Assembly (NCBI GenBank): GCA_046050105.1
Contig: JBJOQE010000011.1
Span: 1-31,152 of the forward strand
Origin: JAYQPD01 sp046050105
Lineage (GTDB): Bacteria; Patescibacteriota; Minisyncoccia; Phycocordibacterales; UBA918
Length of the DNA: 31,152 bases
Reading direction: 5' to 3'
Part shown: one piece after another, positions 1 to 8,087 of the stretch
Numbering within the stretch: the stretch's first letter is position 1
Layout: each line of letters starts with the position of its first letter
Translations under genes and position numbers: made by a program
Notes under the pieces: model-generated
Told to the model about the DNA's origin: nothing
The model's input: the letters and a program-made list of their open reading frames with translations, nothing else
Database searches by the model: none

Positions 1-520
1 TGTTGGTTTGGTCGTCGTGTTTGTGAAGTGATTTTGCTTCGAGGTCAAGAAAGCGAGCATAGGAGTAGAGTGCGACCTGTAGGTCACTCTTGGTGCCCGG
101 TTGGAGGTGAAATTTTGCTTCCGCGATCACTGTATCGCCTGGCTTCCATGCAATAACATCAAGCTCGTGGGTGGTGCACTTGCCGCGAGCGACAACCCGC
201 GTTTTGGTACGGTAACCGTCGTGCGTGTAGAGCGCCGCGAGGTAGTCTTCGAATGGAAAACCAGTAGGTCCCAAGCCAAAGAGCGCACGGCGAAGCGAAT
301 AGCGCGCAGCGACGGGCTGAGGCAACTCACGCAGAAGTTCAAATGCGCGACGATAAATAACCTCAGTGGCAATGCCGTCGTGTAGTTCGCGCTCAATGCT
401 ATGCATAATGAGTTCCACTTCGCTCGACGAAGCCCCGGCTTTTTTAAGTGACTGGCGCAGCTTCACTTCCTTGAAAAGTTCTTGCGTTCGGTCGGCTTTT
501 AGCACGAAAATTGGTTTCAT
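1..520 (-). CDS. ATP-cone domain fused to PD-(D/E)xK (Mrr-like) nuclease, 3' end missing
   Basis: The ATG is at 518-520 and the frame stays open to the left edge, so about 173 residues are visible and the C-terminus is missing. Residues 1 to about 95 match the ATP-cone fold seen in ribonucleotide reductases and NrdR (VLKADRTQELF near the start, RYSLRRALFGLGPTG later). Residues from about 100 on look like an Mrr-type nuclease core: an Asp in HELDVIAW followed by EAK in TVIAEAKFH fits the PD-(D/E)xK pattern. The ATG overlaps the stop of mnmA (TAATG), so translation is probably coupled. An ATP-cone in front of a nuclease suggests nucleotide-gated DNA cleavage, but that role is inferred. Family assignment is by motif reading only. 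Confidence 0.8.
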   Translation of the reverse strand, partial: MKPIFVLKADRTQELFKEVKLRQSLKKAGASSSEVELIMHSIERELHDGIATEVIYRRAFELLRELPQPVAARYSLRRALFGLGPTGFPFEDYLAALYTHDGYRTKTRVVARGKCTTHELDVIAWKPGDTVIAEAKFHLQPGTKSDLQVALYSYARFLDLEAKSLHKHDDQTN

Positions 521-1581
521 TACATTATGATACCACTGCCGACAACCTGTGTACCCTGATATATCACCGCGGTTTGCCCCGGGGCAGGAAGCATGCTGGT
601 GTCTTGTACGGTCAGTACTCCCTCTTCTCCCATCAGAGCAATGGTGGCAGGTATGCGTTTACCATGATAGCGAAACACTGCATCAAAGGTAGTGTCTGGA
701 GTGCCTATATCCACAAATTGATTCCACTTCTTGAGCATAAAGTTCGCGCCACGAAGGGCTTCAGGAGGCGTGTTGCTTACGGTGAGCGTATTATTGGTCA
801 CGTCCTTTGCCACTACATAGTGCGGTACGTGACGATGCTCCGAGTTCGTGATAGTGAAGCCATGACGTTCGCCAAAGGTATAAAAGTGGGCACCCATGTG
901 CATACCGATGACGTTGCCGTAGACATCAAGTACGTTACCTTCATGCTCGTGTATGTAGTGTTTCAAAAAATCACGCATGTCGAGCTTGCCGAGGAAACAG
1001 ATCCCCTGACTGTCTCTGCGCGCGGCACTTGGCAACCCTGCACGTGCTGCCTCGCGGCGAATATCAGATTTTGCACTCTCGCCAAGAGGAAAGAGTACGT
1101 GCGGCAGCACTGAACGAGGAATACCTGCGAGGAAGTAACTCTGGTCCTTTGAGAGATCAACTGCGGCATGAAGTTCGTATATACCACTGTTGTTCTGCAC
1201 GACACGGGCGTAATGTCCTGTGGCAATAAAATCAGCACCATGTGCGCGACGAGCTTCCTCAAACGCACCGAACTTCACCACACGATTGCAAAGAATGTCG
1301 GGGTTCGGTGTTCTTCCCTGTTTATATTCATCAATCATCACCTGCGCCACATCTCGTTCGTACTCGCGACGCGCATCAATCGTGATGAATGGTATGCGTA
1401 GGTGCGCAGCGACGCGCATAGCATCGATGCGATCTTCCGCTTCACTGCAGGTGATGAATGGTGGGTGCCACACTCGTATAAAGGCACCAATGACGTCGTA
1501 ACCTTGGTGTAAAAGACGGAGTGCCGCAACTGACGAATCCACTCCTCCCGAGAGTCCCACGAGGATACGCTTCTTTTTCAT
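520..1581 (-). CDS. mnmA: tRNA-specific 2-thiouridylase MnmA
   Basis: MnmA makes the 2-thio group on U34 of tRNA Lys, Glu and Gln, using ATP and a persulfide from a sulfur relay. The 353-aa protein has the PP-loop SGGVDSS at residues 11-17. Cys98 (in NPDILCN) and Cys195 (in GICFLGK) correspond to the two catalytic cysteines of the family. Length is normal for MnmA. It lies 45 nt downstream of mltG and its TAA overlaps the next ATG, so it is part of the minus-strand operon starting at 3983. No SD is visible. A poor -10-like hexamer (TAGGGT, 1588-1593) sits 6 nt before the ATG, so a weak internal promoter is possible. Confidence 0.95.
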   Translation of the reverse strand: MKKKRILVGLSGGVDSSVAALRLLHQGYDVIGAFIRVWHPPFITCSEAEDRIDAMRVAAHLRIPFITIDARREYERDVAQVMIDEYKQGRTPNPDILCNRVVKFGAFEEARRAHGADFIATGHYARVVQNNSGIYELHAAVDLSKDQSYFLAGIPRSVLPHVLFPLGESAKSDIRREAARAGLPSAARRDSQGICFLGKLDMRDFLKHYIHEHEGNVLDVYGNVIGMHMGAHFYTFGERHGFTITNSEHRHVPHYVVAKDVTNNTLTVSNTPPEALRGANFMLKKWNQFVDIGTPDTTFDAVFRYHGKRIPATIALMGEEGVLTVQDTSMLPAPGQTAVIYQGTQVVGSGIIM

Positions 1582-1626
1582 ATCGTTACCCTACCACAAG
1601 TGTGCACAGCATTAAACAGAGTGCTG

Positions 1627-2628
1627 CTAGCGAATATAGCGTTCTTTGTTCCGTTTGTGTTCTTCAAAATCCTTTGCGTAGTGGAATGTGCCGTCGTCAC
1701 CAGTGAGGTAGAACAAATACGGTGACGCGGTAGGGTTAAGTGCTGCAGAGAGTGCCACGGAGCCAGGGTTTGCAATGGGTGTGGGAGGTAAGCCTTTTCG
1801 TGTATAGGTGTTGTATGGGGTATCTGTGCGTAAATCATCGAGGGTGAGTTCAGCACTACCCAGGCCTCGCTCATACTCAAGTGTGGCATCTACTTGAAGG
1901 GGCATACCCATCTCGATGCGCTTCCATAAAATACCCGCAATCGTTTGCATACTTTCTGGCGTTTTCCCCTCGCGCTCTAAAATCGATGCCATCGTTACGA
2001 TGTCGTGCTCACGTTGTGTAGTGGTGGTCGCCAGGAGGTCGTAGCGTTCACGGTACGTTTGCTGCATCAAGGTCAGCAGCTCAGCTGCCGTCGTGTCTGG
2101 TGCTACATGATAGGTTTCCGGAAATAAATATCCTTCTTGTGATGATGCAAGCATGGTAATGCTTCCTGGAGTGATAGTGGGAAGTGCTTGTGCGGCAATA
2201 TGGTCAATCTCAGTGATGCGAGAACCTTCAGGCACCGTCACCACCACGAGCTGGAGCTCGTGTTCGCCACGCACGAGTGCAGCCATGACACCAAGTGTGC
2301 TTTGCGGTGCCGCAAAACGATATGAACCGGCCTTGAGGTCGACAGACGTGCCTGATACCACTACCAACAACTTAAACAATGCAGCTGAGCGCACCAAGTG
2401 TGCTTCTTTAAGTGTAGCGGCAATACCTTCGACGGTAAGCCCGGGAGCCACCACCACTGCTTCACCTTGCGGAAACTGTGGCGCTGGTGTGTTGAGGTGC
2501 ATCCCTACCGCAAGCAGTAGCGCTCCGGCACAGACCACAGCAGCAAGTGCACCAGAAAGTACACGGAAGGGGTGTAATGGTGGTGCATAGTCTGGATTCT
2601 CGACACTTTGAATCACCGTGTCACTCAT
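1627..2628 (-). CDS. mltG: Endolytic murein transglycosylase MltG (YceG-like)
   Basis: MltG cleaves nascent peptidoglycan strands at the outer face of the cytoplasmic membrane and terminates glycan elongation. The 333-aa protein has one N-terminal membrane anchor (about residues 21-43). The YceG signatures follow: EGYLFPETY (165-173), ASILERE (214-220) with Glu218 as the likely catalytic acid, LQVDATLEY (244-252), and a YNTY/GLPPTPIANPG block (272-289). Its ATG overlaps the stop of the upstream gene by four bases (ATGA), indicating translational coupling. Presence of MltG implies that this cell makes peptidoglycan. Confidence 0.95.
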   Translation of the reverse strand: MSDTVIQSVENPDYAPPLHPFRVLSGALAAVVCAGALLLAVGMHLNTPAPQFPQGEAVVVAPGLTVEGIAATLKEAHLVRSAALFKLLVVVSGTSVDLKAGSYRFAAPQSTLGVMAALVRGEHELQLVVVTVPEGSRITEIDHIAAQALPTITPGSITMLASSQEGYLFPETYHVAPDTTAAELLTLMQQTYRERYDLLATTTTQREHDIVTMASILEREGKTPESMQTIAGILWKRIEMGMPLQVDATLEYERGLGSAELTLDDLRTDTPYNTYTRKGLPPTPIANPGSVALSAALNPTASPYLFYLTGDDGTFHYAKDFEEHKRNKERYIR

Positions 2629-3983
2629 GCCGTAGGAAGGTTAGTAGGTGCTTCAGCGCGTGCTGAAGGTATGCGAGAAAGATTCGGTGTGGTGATAGTT
2701 GCACCAGGAAGATGGAACAGTGTAGCAATCTCTTCGGTGGTCATGATGGAGCCAGTATCGCGGTGATTGTGGCCATGATAGGCACGCAACTTATACATCT
2801 CAAGCTCTTCCATTTTGTAGTGAAGGCGACGCTTACCAGAAGGATCCTGCCACATATTCCAATCGAAGTCTGCACGCCACTTGTACCCTACGCCGTTACG
2901 ACCAGGGTTTTCTGTGGCTTGGAAGGTGGTAATAGCTTGGCCAATGCGGTCGTAGTCGATGTTGTCGAGTTTTGCTGCATAAAATGCGCGGATATTGACG
3001 ATAAAGGGAAACTTGGTGCGTGCTCGGTCGAGCACTTCCACGGTTTCTTTCTCGAGTGGGGTGAGCATCACTGAGCCACGTGCCTCCTCATCACCATCTT
3101 GGCCACGCTTCTTTGCGTCTTTGTATATTTTTTCGATTTCAGCTTTTATGTCTGCCTTCCAGTCTGGCACAGTACCGAGTGCACCTGTGGCAAACGTTTC
3201 TTCACGGTGGATTTTAATGAGAAATTGGAACCAGAGGTGCTCACCAGGGCCAAGTGAACCTAAGAGCTCGAGCATGGTACTCATTGGGTCGTGCTTAAAT
3301 TCTTCTTTTGGATCGTCATCGAGGCCGAAGTCTTTGTACGTGAGTATAGGCAGTGGGTTTGCCTTCTTCTTTCCAAAGTGGATTGACATATATCCCCAGT
3401 TCTTTGGGTCCCAAGGTATTGCCGCAGTATAGTCGACGGGCAGCTCGCGGACTTCCACGCCTGGGTACTGCGCATAGAAAGAGTTTTCTATGTACTGGCG
3501 GTACTTTTTTGCGGGTGTAGAGATAATAAAACGAATGTTGCCTTCAGTTGAGATAAGCTCAAGACCAAAATACGGAGGGTTCTTCCCTGCCCAGTAGGTA
3601 TCGAAGAGGTTGTCAGGGCTGGCCTTTTGGTAGAGCTGGGTCAGGATAGTCTCCATCGCTGCAGGCGACTTAAACACGTCTTTTGGAAGGAGGATTTCGA
3701 GTGAAACTCTCCCGAGTTTCATCATACTGTCGGTCTGAATGTAGTACATCCATGACTCAAACCAAAGGTAGAACAAGAGGTATGGAAGCCAGAGCGGGCT
3801 CGAGGCCACCATAAACATGAGTACGCGGTTGGTCTTGATGTCGAACGCTAAAAAAAGATAGAACATCAAACCAAGGCCAAGTGCTGCAAGCACTACGCCT
3901 GTGTTGACACCAAAACCCTTAAGCCATCCCATCACCCCTTCGAGGTGACGAACGCCAAAAGGTGATTCACCGCCATGTGACAT
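2625..3983 (-). CDS. Two-TM membrane protein conserved in CPR bacteria (DUF8128-like)
   Basis: The 452-aa protein has two predicted transmembrane helices close together (about 27-47 and 54-77) and then a large soluble, probably cytoplasmic domain of about 370 residues with no enzymatic motif that I recognise. It resembles proteins that I remember as DUF8128 in Patescibacteria, where they are often near type IV secretion or pilus-type ATPases; that link is recalled, not shown here. It is the first gene of the operon. An extended -10 (TGC + TAGAAT, 3990-3998) ends 6 nt before the ATG, so the mRNA may be leaderless. The four-base overlap with mltG suggests production in fixed ratio with the cell-wall enzyme. 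Function unknown. Confidence 0.75.
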   Translation of the reverse strand: MSHGGESPFGVRHLEGVMGWLKGFGVNTGVVLAALGLGLMFYLFLAFDIKTNRVLMFMVASSPLWLPYLLFYLWFESWMYYIQTDSMMKLGRVSLEILLPKDVFKSPAAMETILTQLYQKASPDNLFDTYWAGKNPPYFGLELISTEGNIRFIISTPAKKYRQYIENSFYAQYPGVEVRELPVDYTAAIPWDPKNWGYMSIHFGKKKANPLPILTYKDFGLDDDPKEEFKHDPMSTMLELLGSLGPGEHLWFQFLIKIHREETFATGALGTVPDWKADIKAEIEKIYKDAKKRGQDGDEEARGSVMLTPLEKETVEVLDRARTKFPFIVNIRAFYAAKLDNIDYDRIGQAITTFQATENPGRNGVGYKWRADFDWNMWQDPSGKRRLHYKMEELEMYKLRAYHGHNHRDTGSIMTTEEIATLFHLPGATITTPNLSRIPSARAEAPTNLPTA

Positions 3984-3989
3984 AGCACT

Positions 3990-3998
3990 ATTCTAGCA
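3990..3998 (-). promoter_or_regulatory. Extended -10 element just before the start at 3983
   Basis: Minus strand: TGC then TAGAAT, six nucleotides (AGTGCT), then ATG. No good -35 is visible; an extended -10 can work without one. Transcription would begin at or very near the ATG. Confidence 0.5.
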
Positions 3999-4077
3999 CC
4001 ATGAAATCGGAAATGTGCTGCATATCCCCTACGCTCTTATCTGCGCTAATAGTGAGAGGTGTCAGGATCCGGCATCT

Positions 4078-4123
4078 ACACACAAAAAGACGGACGCCTC
4101 ATGGCGTCCGTCTTTTTGTGTGT
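4078..4123. terminator. Bidirectional hairpin terminator
   Basis: A perfect 21-bp stem (4078-4098 with 4103-4123) has a 4-nt loop (tcat). The GC-rich core GACGGACGCC is flanked by A5 and T5 runs, giving a U tract on either strand. It lies directly after the stop of the regulator gene that ends at 4125. Confidence 0.85.
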
Positions 4124-4124
4124 G

Positions 4125-5156
4125 CTAGTCGGCGAGTGCGTAGGCACCGGTCGGCAATTTTTTGAAAATGTTGGTGTCCTGGAGATTAACGATGATGGTG
4201 TTATCTTTCACGTAGCGTTCCTTGCGCACCTTATCGATGATTTCCTCGCGGGTAAGCGGACCATGTTTCTTGATGATTTCCTGGAGTACATCCTTCACCA
4301 CGCCTGCAGTGTAGCCCCATTCAGTGAGGGCGTAGAGCCCACGACCAACGAGGACAAAACGGTTGTCTTTGATGAGCTCGTTGTGGCAGGTAGCGATGTG
4401 TGCGCTCTTACCAAAGAGATTTTCAATCTGTTCAGCAACTTCGCGGAAGTGCATTGGTGAGCCGTGGCGCTTTACGGCAAGGTAGGCGAAGTCGCGGATA
4501 CCCTTTGCACGTACGTTTGATGAAGTGGCAACACCCCATTCACCGAGCGGGTTGCGACCGAGCACACGAGAGAGTGCGAGCCAGCGAAGAAGTGTTTCAC
4601 CATCCTTGGCAGTGACCGACTCAGCATCGAGTGCTGATTCGAGCTTGGTGATGAGTTCCTGTTCAGGAATGAGGTCGTCTTCAGAGATGGACTTATGAAG
4701 CTTCTTGAGCGCAGACTCAATAGAGTCTGTTGAGCCCTGAGACACACTCCAGCGATGGGTGAAGTGTTCGTCTTCCTTGTGCTTCATGAATTCAGCCCCA
4801 ATAACGAGAATGAAGAAGAAGTGATTCTGACTCGACTCATCTTTTGCAAGGTTTTCGAGGAGTTCACGCTCAGTGACGACACCGCCCATGTCTTCTACCA
4901 CACCGCGGAGTTCAGTAAATGCGCTCGCGCATTCTTGGTAGGCATCAGACTTTTGAATCGTGGTGATACCGTAGTTCTCAATCTGGCGTACGCGCTCACG
5001 CGTAATACCATAGGTCTGGCCTATAGACTCAAGTGTCTGGGTGTCGCTTTCTGTGCCGAGTCCGTAACGTTTGGTGAGCACATCGCGAGCACGGTCAGGA
5101 AGCACCGAGAGGAGCTTTTTTGTGACTTGTTTTGGTTTGAAACTTACCTTTACCAT
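4125..5156 (-). CDS. Sigma-70 region 4-like HTH protein with HARE-HTH domain
   Basis: The 343-aa protein begins with a sigma region 4.2-like helix-turn-helix (about residues 15-70; GITRERVRQIEN at 50-61 is the recognition-helix pattern that binds -35 elements). No sigma region 2 is present, so it is not a complete sigma factor. A middle part of about 140 residues is followed by a HARE-HTH type winged helix (about 219-282) and a second winged-helix-like unit (287-343). HARE-HTH domains occur in RNA polymerase delta, chromatin proteins and restriction systems. A transcription regulator that contacts promoter -35 sites or RNA polymerase is the reasonable guess. It is monocistronic, with a promoter at 5205-5233, an SD-like GAGGA about 10 nt before the ATG, and a terminator at 4078-4123. 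Confidence 0.8.
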   Translation of the reverse strand: MVKVSFKPKQVTKKLLSVLPDRARDVLTKRYGLGTESDTQTLESIGQTYGITRERVRQIENYGITTIQKSDAYQECASAFTELRGVVEDMGGVVTERELLENLAKDESSQNHFFFILVIGAEFMKHKEDEHFTHRWSVSQGSTDSIESALKKLHKSISEDDLIPEQELITKLESALDAESVTAKDGETLLRWLALSRVLGRNPLGEWGVATSSNVRAKGIRDFAYLAVKRHGSPMHFREVAEQIENLFGKSAHIATCHNELIKDNRFVLVGRGLYALTEWGYTAGVVKDVLQEIIKKHGPLTREEIIDKVRKERYVKDNTIIVNLQDTNIFKKLPTGAYALAD

Positions 5157-5204
5157 AAGGGATTCTTCCTCTTGACCTATTTCTTATAAATGGTTTGCAT
5201 CACC

Positions 5205-5233
5205 TTTGTATCACGGCAATCTTGTGTCGTCAA
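5205..5233 (-). promoter_or_regulatory. Sigma-70-type promoter for the HARE-HTH gene
   Basis: Minus strand: -35 TTGACG (5228-5233), 17-nt spacer, -10 TACAAA (5205-5210), with TG one base upstream of the -10 (extended -10). It leaves a 5' UTR of about 40 nt containing the SD GAGGA. Confidence 0.6.
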
Positions 5234-5241
5234 GCCATCCA

Positions 5242-8076
5242 CTACCCCTTCGGTGTAACGATGAGATTAAGGACACGGTTCTGTACAAAAATGACCTTCG
5301 TAATCTCCTCCCCGTCGAGGCGTTTTACTACACCCTCGTGCGCATAAGCTATAGCAAGGACTGCTGATTCATCGGCATTATGCGGCACCACGATGGTCTC
5401 GCGCATCTTGCCGTTAATCTGTACCCCCAGGGTGACTTCCTCCTCAGTGAGGAGAGCGGGATCGGCTACGGGCCACGCCTCTGTGTGTACAGAGGTGGTA
5501 ATGCCAATTTTCTCCCAGAGCTCTTCAGTGAGGTGGGGTGCAAATGGTGCAAGGAGGCGAAGGAAGGTCGTGTAGTCCGCTGAAGTAAGCCCATCTTTCT
5601 CCGCAGCGTTTATAAACACCATAAGCGCACTAATGGCGGTGTTGAACTTAAAGTTTTCTATATCGCTCGTCAGTTTTACGATTGTCTTGTGGAGAAGCTT
5701 CGTTGTTTCTTGGGGTGCGTCATCTCGCACTTTCTCGTGAAGGTCGTACACTCGCTCGAGGAAGCGGCGAAGGCCAGCTATGCCTCCCATGTCCCACGGG
5801 TAGTTCTGCGGCGTGCCATACGGACCCATAAAGGCGAGGTACATCTTCACCGTGTCGGCACCAAGGCGCGCCACCTGCTCGTCGGGGTCAATCACATTTC
5901 CCTTCGACTTCGACATTTTATTGCCATCGGGGCCAAGCACGAGCCCGCGGTTGATGCGGATGCGGTATGGCTCTTCAACTGGTGTGTGTCCGAGGTCAAA
6001 GAGCGCCTTCTGCATAAAGCGCGAGTAGAGAAGGTGCATGGTGGTATGCTCAGAGCCACCAAAGTAGATGTCGATAGGTAGCCACGCCTTCTGCATTTCG
6101 TGACTTGCAAAAGCCGTTTCATTCTGTGGGTCGGTGTACCGCATGAAGTACCATGAAGAACACATGAACGTATCCATCGTTTCAACTTCGGGCGTCCATC
6201 CGGCACCGAAGAGTCGCTCGGTGCGTTCTTTTAGCTCAACCGATTTCGCAAGTGGCGGTTCTCCTGTTGGAGTTACGTCAACGTCAGTTGGAAGTACCCA
6301 CGGCAAGTGCTCCGCTGGCACTGCATGTGCATTCCCTTGTGGGTCATACACAATAGGAATCGGCACACCCCAGTACCTCTGGCGGCTAATAGACCAATCG
6401 CGGAGTTTGTAGGTTGAAGTCTTCCGCCCGCCCACTTTTGCAATAATGGCGTCTTTCGCCTCCTCTGAATCCATTCCATTAAACTCGCCGGAGTTCACCA
6501 GTGACCCGGGCGATGTTTTTACGGTACCTTCGACTGCTGAAATTGCTTCAAGAATAAGCTGGATTCTCTCTGGTTCAAATTTGGATTCAAGCTTCTGAAT
6601 TGCTTCTCTGGTGAGCCATAGAGATTCAATTTCATACTGAATTTCTGTTTCTGTAAGTGACGCAGGAGAATGTTCCTCAGAAGTAAGTTCTACTAAGTAA
6701 ACATTCGATTGGTTTCGAATTACTTCATTTGTAGATGAGGAAATTGTATCTACATACGCAATAGAAATTTTCTGTTTTACTGCAAAGTCACTGTAGCTTG
6801 TTTCTTCGTTTAGTTCTCGTATAAGTCCCTCTACCTCGGTCTCACCTTCATCCAAACCACCGCCTGGTAGCCAATAAAAGTCGGCTTTCGTAAAGTGTTG
6901 GATGAGATATTTGGAATTTTTTGAAATAAGACCATAAACACCTTGCCTGATTCTTTCTGTGTCGTTCCTCTTGATGAAATGCGTAGCAGTGACTTGTCGA
7001 ATTTTAATTCCGTACTTCTTCGCAAACGCATTGTCGCGCTCGTCATGCGCGGGCACGGCCATGATGGCGCCCGTGCCGTAGCGAGCGAGGATGTAGTCGG
7101 CGATGAATACGGGAATCTGCTCGCCCGTAGCGGGGTTGGTTGCCGTAATGCCCTCAAGCTTCACACCTGTTTTCTCCTTCCCTGCATCGGTGCGCTCAAT
7201 CTCGTCTTTTTGCGAAGCAACCTTTTGGTATGCAACAACTTCATCCCCGTTGGTGATGTGGGGCTTCAGCGTTTCAAGGAGTTTGTGCTCGGGAGCCATC
7301 ACGCAGAATGTTGCTCCATACAGCGTATCGGGGCGAGTGGTAAACACCGTGAGTGTGTCGCCAGTAGAAAGCGTGAAGTCTATCTCTGCGCCCTCTGAAC
7401 GTCCAATCCAATTGCGCTGGAGGTCTTTGATGAACTCCGGCCACGGAAGTGGCGTGAGGTCGTCTGTCAGTCTATCCGCATACTTTGTGATACGGAGTTT
7501 CCACTCGGGCATCTCACGAAGTTCTACTACATCGCCCGAACGCTCACATTTCCCATCAACCACTTGCTCGTTGGCGAGTACGGTGTTGCAGGACGGGCAC
7601 CAATTTACGATACCGACGCCGCGATACGCAATGTCGCTTTTGAAAAGTTCGAGGAAAATCCACTGTGTCCAGCGGTAGTACTCGGGGTTTGAGGTGATGA
7701 CAAGGCGCGACCAGTCGTACGCATTACCCATGCTCTTGAGCTGGTTTTGCATGTACGCAATGTTTTCGTAGGTCCATACCTTTGGGTCAAGCTTGCGTTT
7801 AATGGCGGCGTTTTCAGCAGGAAGGCCAAACGAGTCGAACCCTACCGGATAGAGCACCTGCTTCCCTTGCATACGCAAAGTGCGCACATAGATGTCGGGC
7901 ACGGCAAATGCATACCAGTGGCCGATGTGGAGGTTTCCTGAGGGGTATGGAAACTCAGTGAGTATGAATTTCTTTTCGGCATCAGCGCTCGGCGTTTCTA
8001 CCTTGTAGATACCCGAAGCCTCCCAGCGGTCCTGCCACTTCTTTTCAAATGCTTGATGGTCGAAACGCGTAGCCAT
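5242..8076 (-). CDS. leuS: Leucyl-tRNA synthetase with a NUDIX domain inserted in the CP1 editing domain
   Basis: Charges tRNA-Leu with leucine. The 944-aa enzyme has HIGH at 50-53 and KMSKS at 720-724. It also has a CPSC zinc-site motif, the editing-site threonine-rich TTRPDTLYG, and MAVPAHDERD with Asp345 at the position needed for hydrolysis of mischarged tRNA. After Val362, where family members have a short variable loop, there are about 150 extra residues (about 364-514) before the editing fold resumes at GSLVNSGEFNGM. The extra piece is a NUDIX domain: Gly406, Glu412, Arg420, Glu421, Glu424 and Glu425 fit GX5EX7REUXEEXGU, with Ser427 in place of the last Gly. The reading frame is continuous. 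It lies 11 nt downstream of the DUF5671-like gene, without an SD. Confidence 0.95.
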   Translation of the reverse strand: MATRFDHQAFEKKWQDRWEASGIYKVETPSADAEKKFILTEFPYPSGNLHIGHWYAFAVPDIYVRTLRMQGKQVLYPVGFDSFGLPAENAAIKRKLDPKVWTYENIAYMQNQLKSMGNAYDWSRLVITSNPEYYRWTQWIFLELFKSDIAYRGVGIVNWCPSCNTVLANEQVVDGKCERSGDVVELREMPEWKLRITKYADRLTDDLTPLPWPEFIKDLQRNWIGRSEGAEIDFTLSTGDTLTVFTTRPDTLYGATFCVMAPEHKLLETLKPHITNGDEVVAYQKVASQKDEIERTDAGKEKTGVKLEGITATNPATGEQIPVFIADYILARYGTGAIMAVPAHDERDNAFAKKYGIKIRQVTATHFIKRNDTERIRQGVYGLISKNSKYLIQHFTKADFYWLPGGGLDEGETEVEGLIRELNEETSYSDFAVKQKISIAYVDTISSSTNEVIRNQSNVYLVELTSEEHSPASLTETEIQYEIESLWLTREAIQKLESKFEPERIQLILEAISAVEGTVKTSPGSLVNSGEFNGMDSEEAKDAIIAKVGGRKTSTYKLRDWSISRQRYWGVPIPIVYDPQGNAHAVPAEHLPWVLPTDVDVTPTGEPPLAKSVELKERTERLFGAGWTPEVETMDTFMCSSWYFMRYTDPQNETAFASHEMQKAWLPIDIYFGGSEHTTMHLLYSRFMQKALFDLGHTPVEEPYRIRINRGLVLGPDGNKMSKSKGNVIDPDEQVARLGADTVKMYLAFMGPYGTPQNYPWDMGGIAGLRRFLERVYDLHEKVRDDAPQETTKLLHKTIVKLTSDIENFKFNTAISALMVFINAAEKDGLTSADYTTFLRLLAPFAPHLTEELWEKIGITTSVHTEAWPVADPALLTEEEVTLGVQINGKMRETIVVPHNADESAVLAIAYAHEGVVKRLDGEEITKVIFVQNRVLNLIVTPKG
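6535..6987 (-). other. NUDIX domain insertion inside leuS
   Basis: Codes for LeuRS residues 364-514. Counting 6541-6960 gives 157 G+C in 420 bases (37%). Adjacent synthetase segments are much richer: 68% in 7021-7080 and 52% in 6241-6300. Both ends fall at a surface loop of the editing domain. The domain looks complete: a first strand (GVYGLISKNSKYLIQ), the Nudix box at 406-428, a later strand (NVYLVELTSEE) and a closing ESLWLTREAIQKLE segment. Compositional contrast suggests acquisition from an AT-richer source. The substrate is unknown. Confidence 0.85.
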
Positions 8077-8087
8077 GAGTAGTGCGG

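Noticed and set aside
511..1113. Plus-strand open frame of about 200 codons
   Set aside because: Antisense to mnmA, whose motifs are unambiguous.
6535..6987. LeuRS insert as intein, intron or frameshift
   Set aside because: No intein splice motifs (no Cys/Ser start or HN end), no group I/II structure seen, and the frame is continuous with clear NUDIX sequence.
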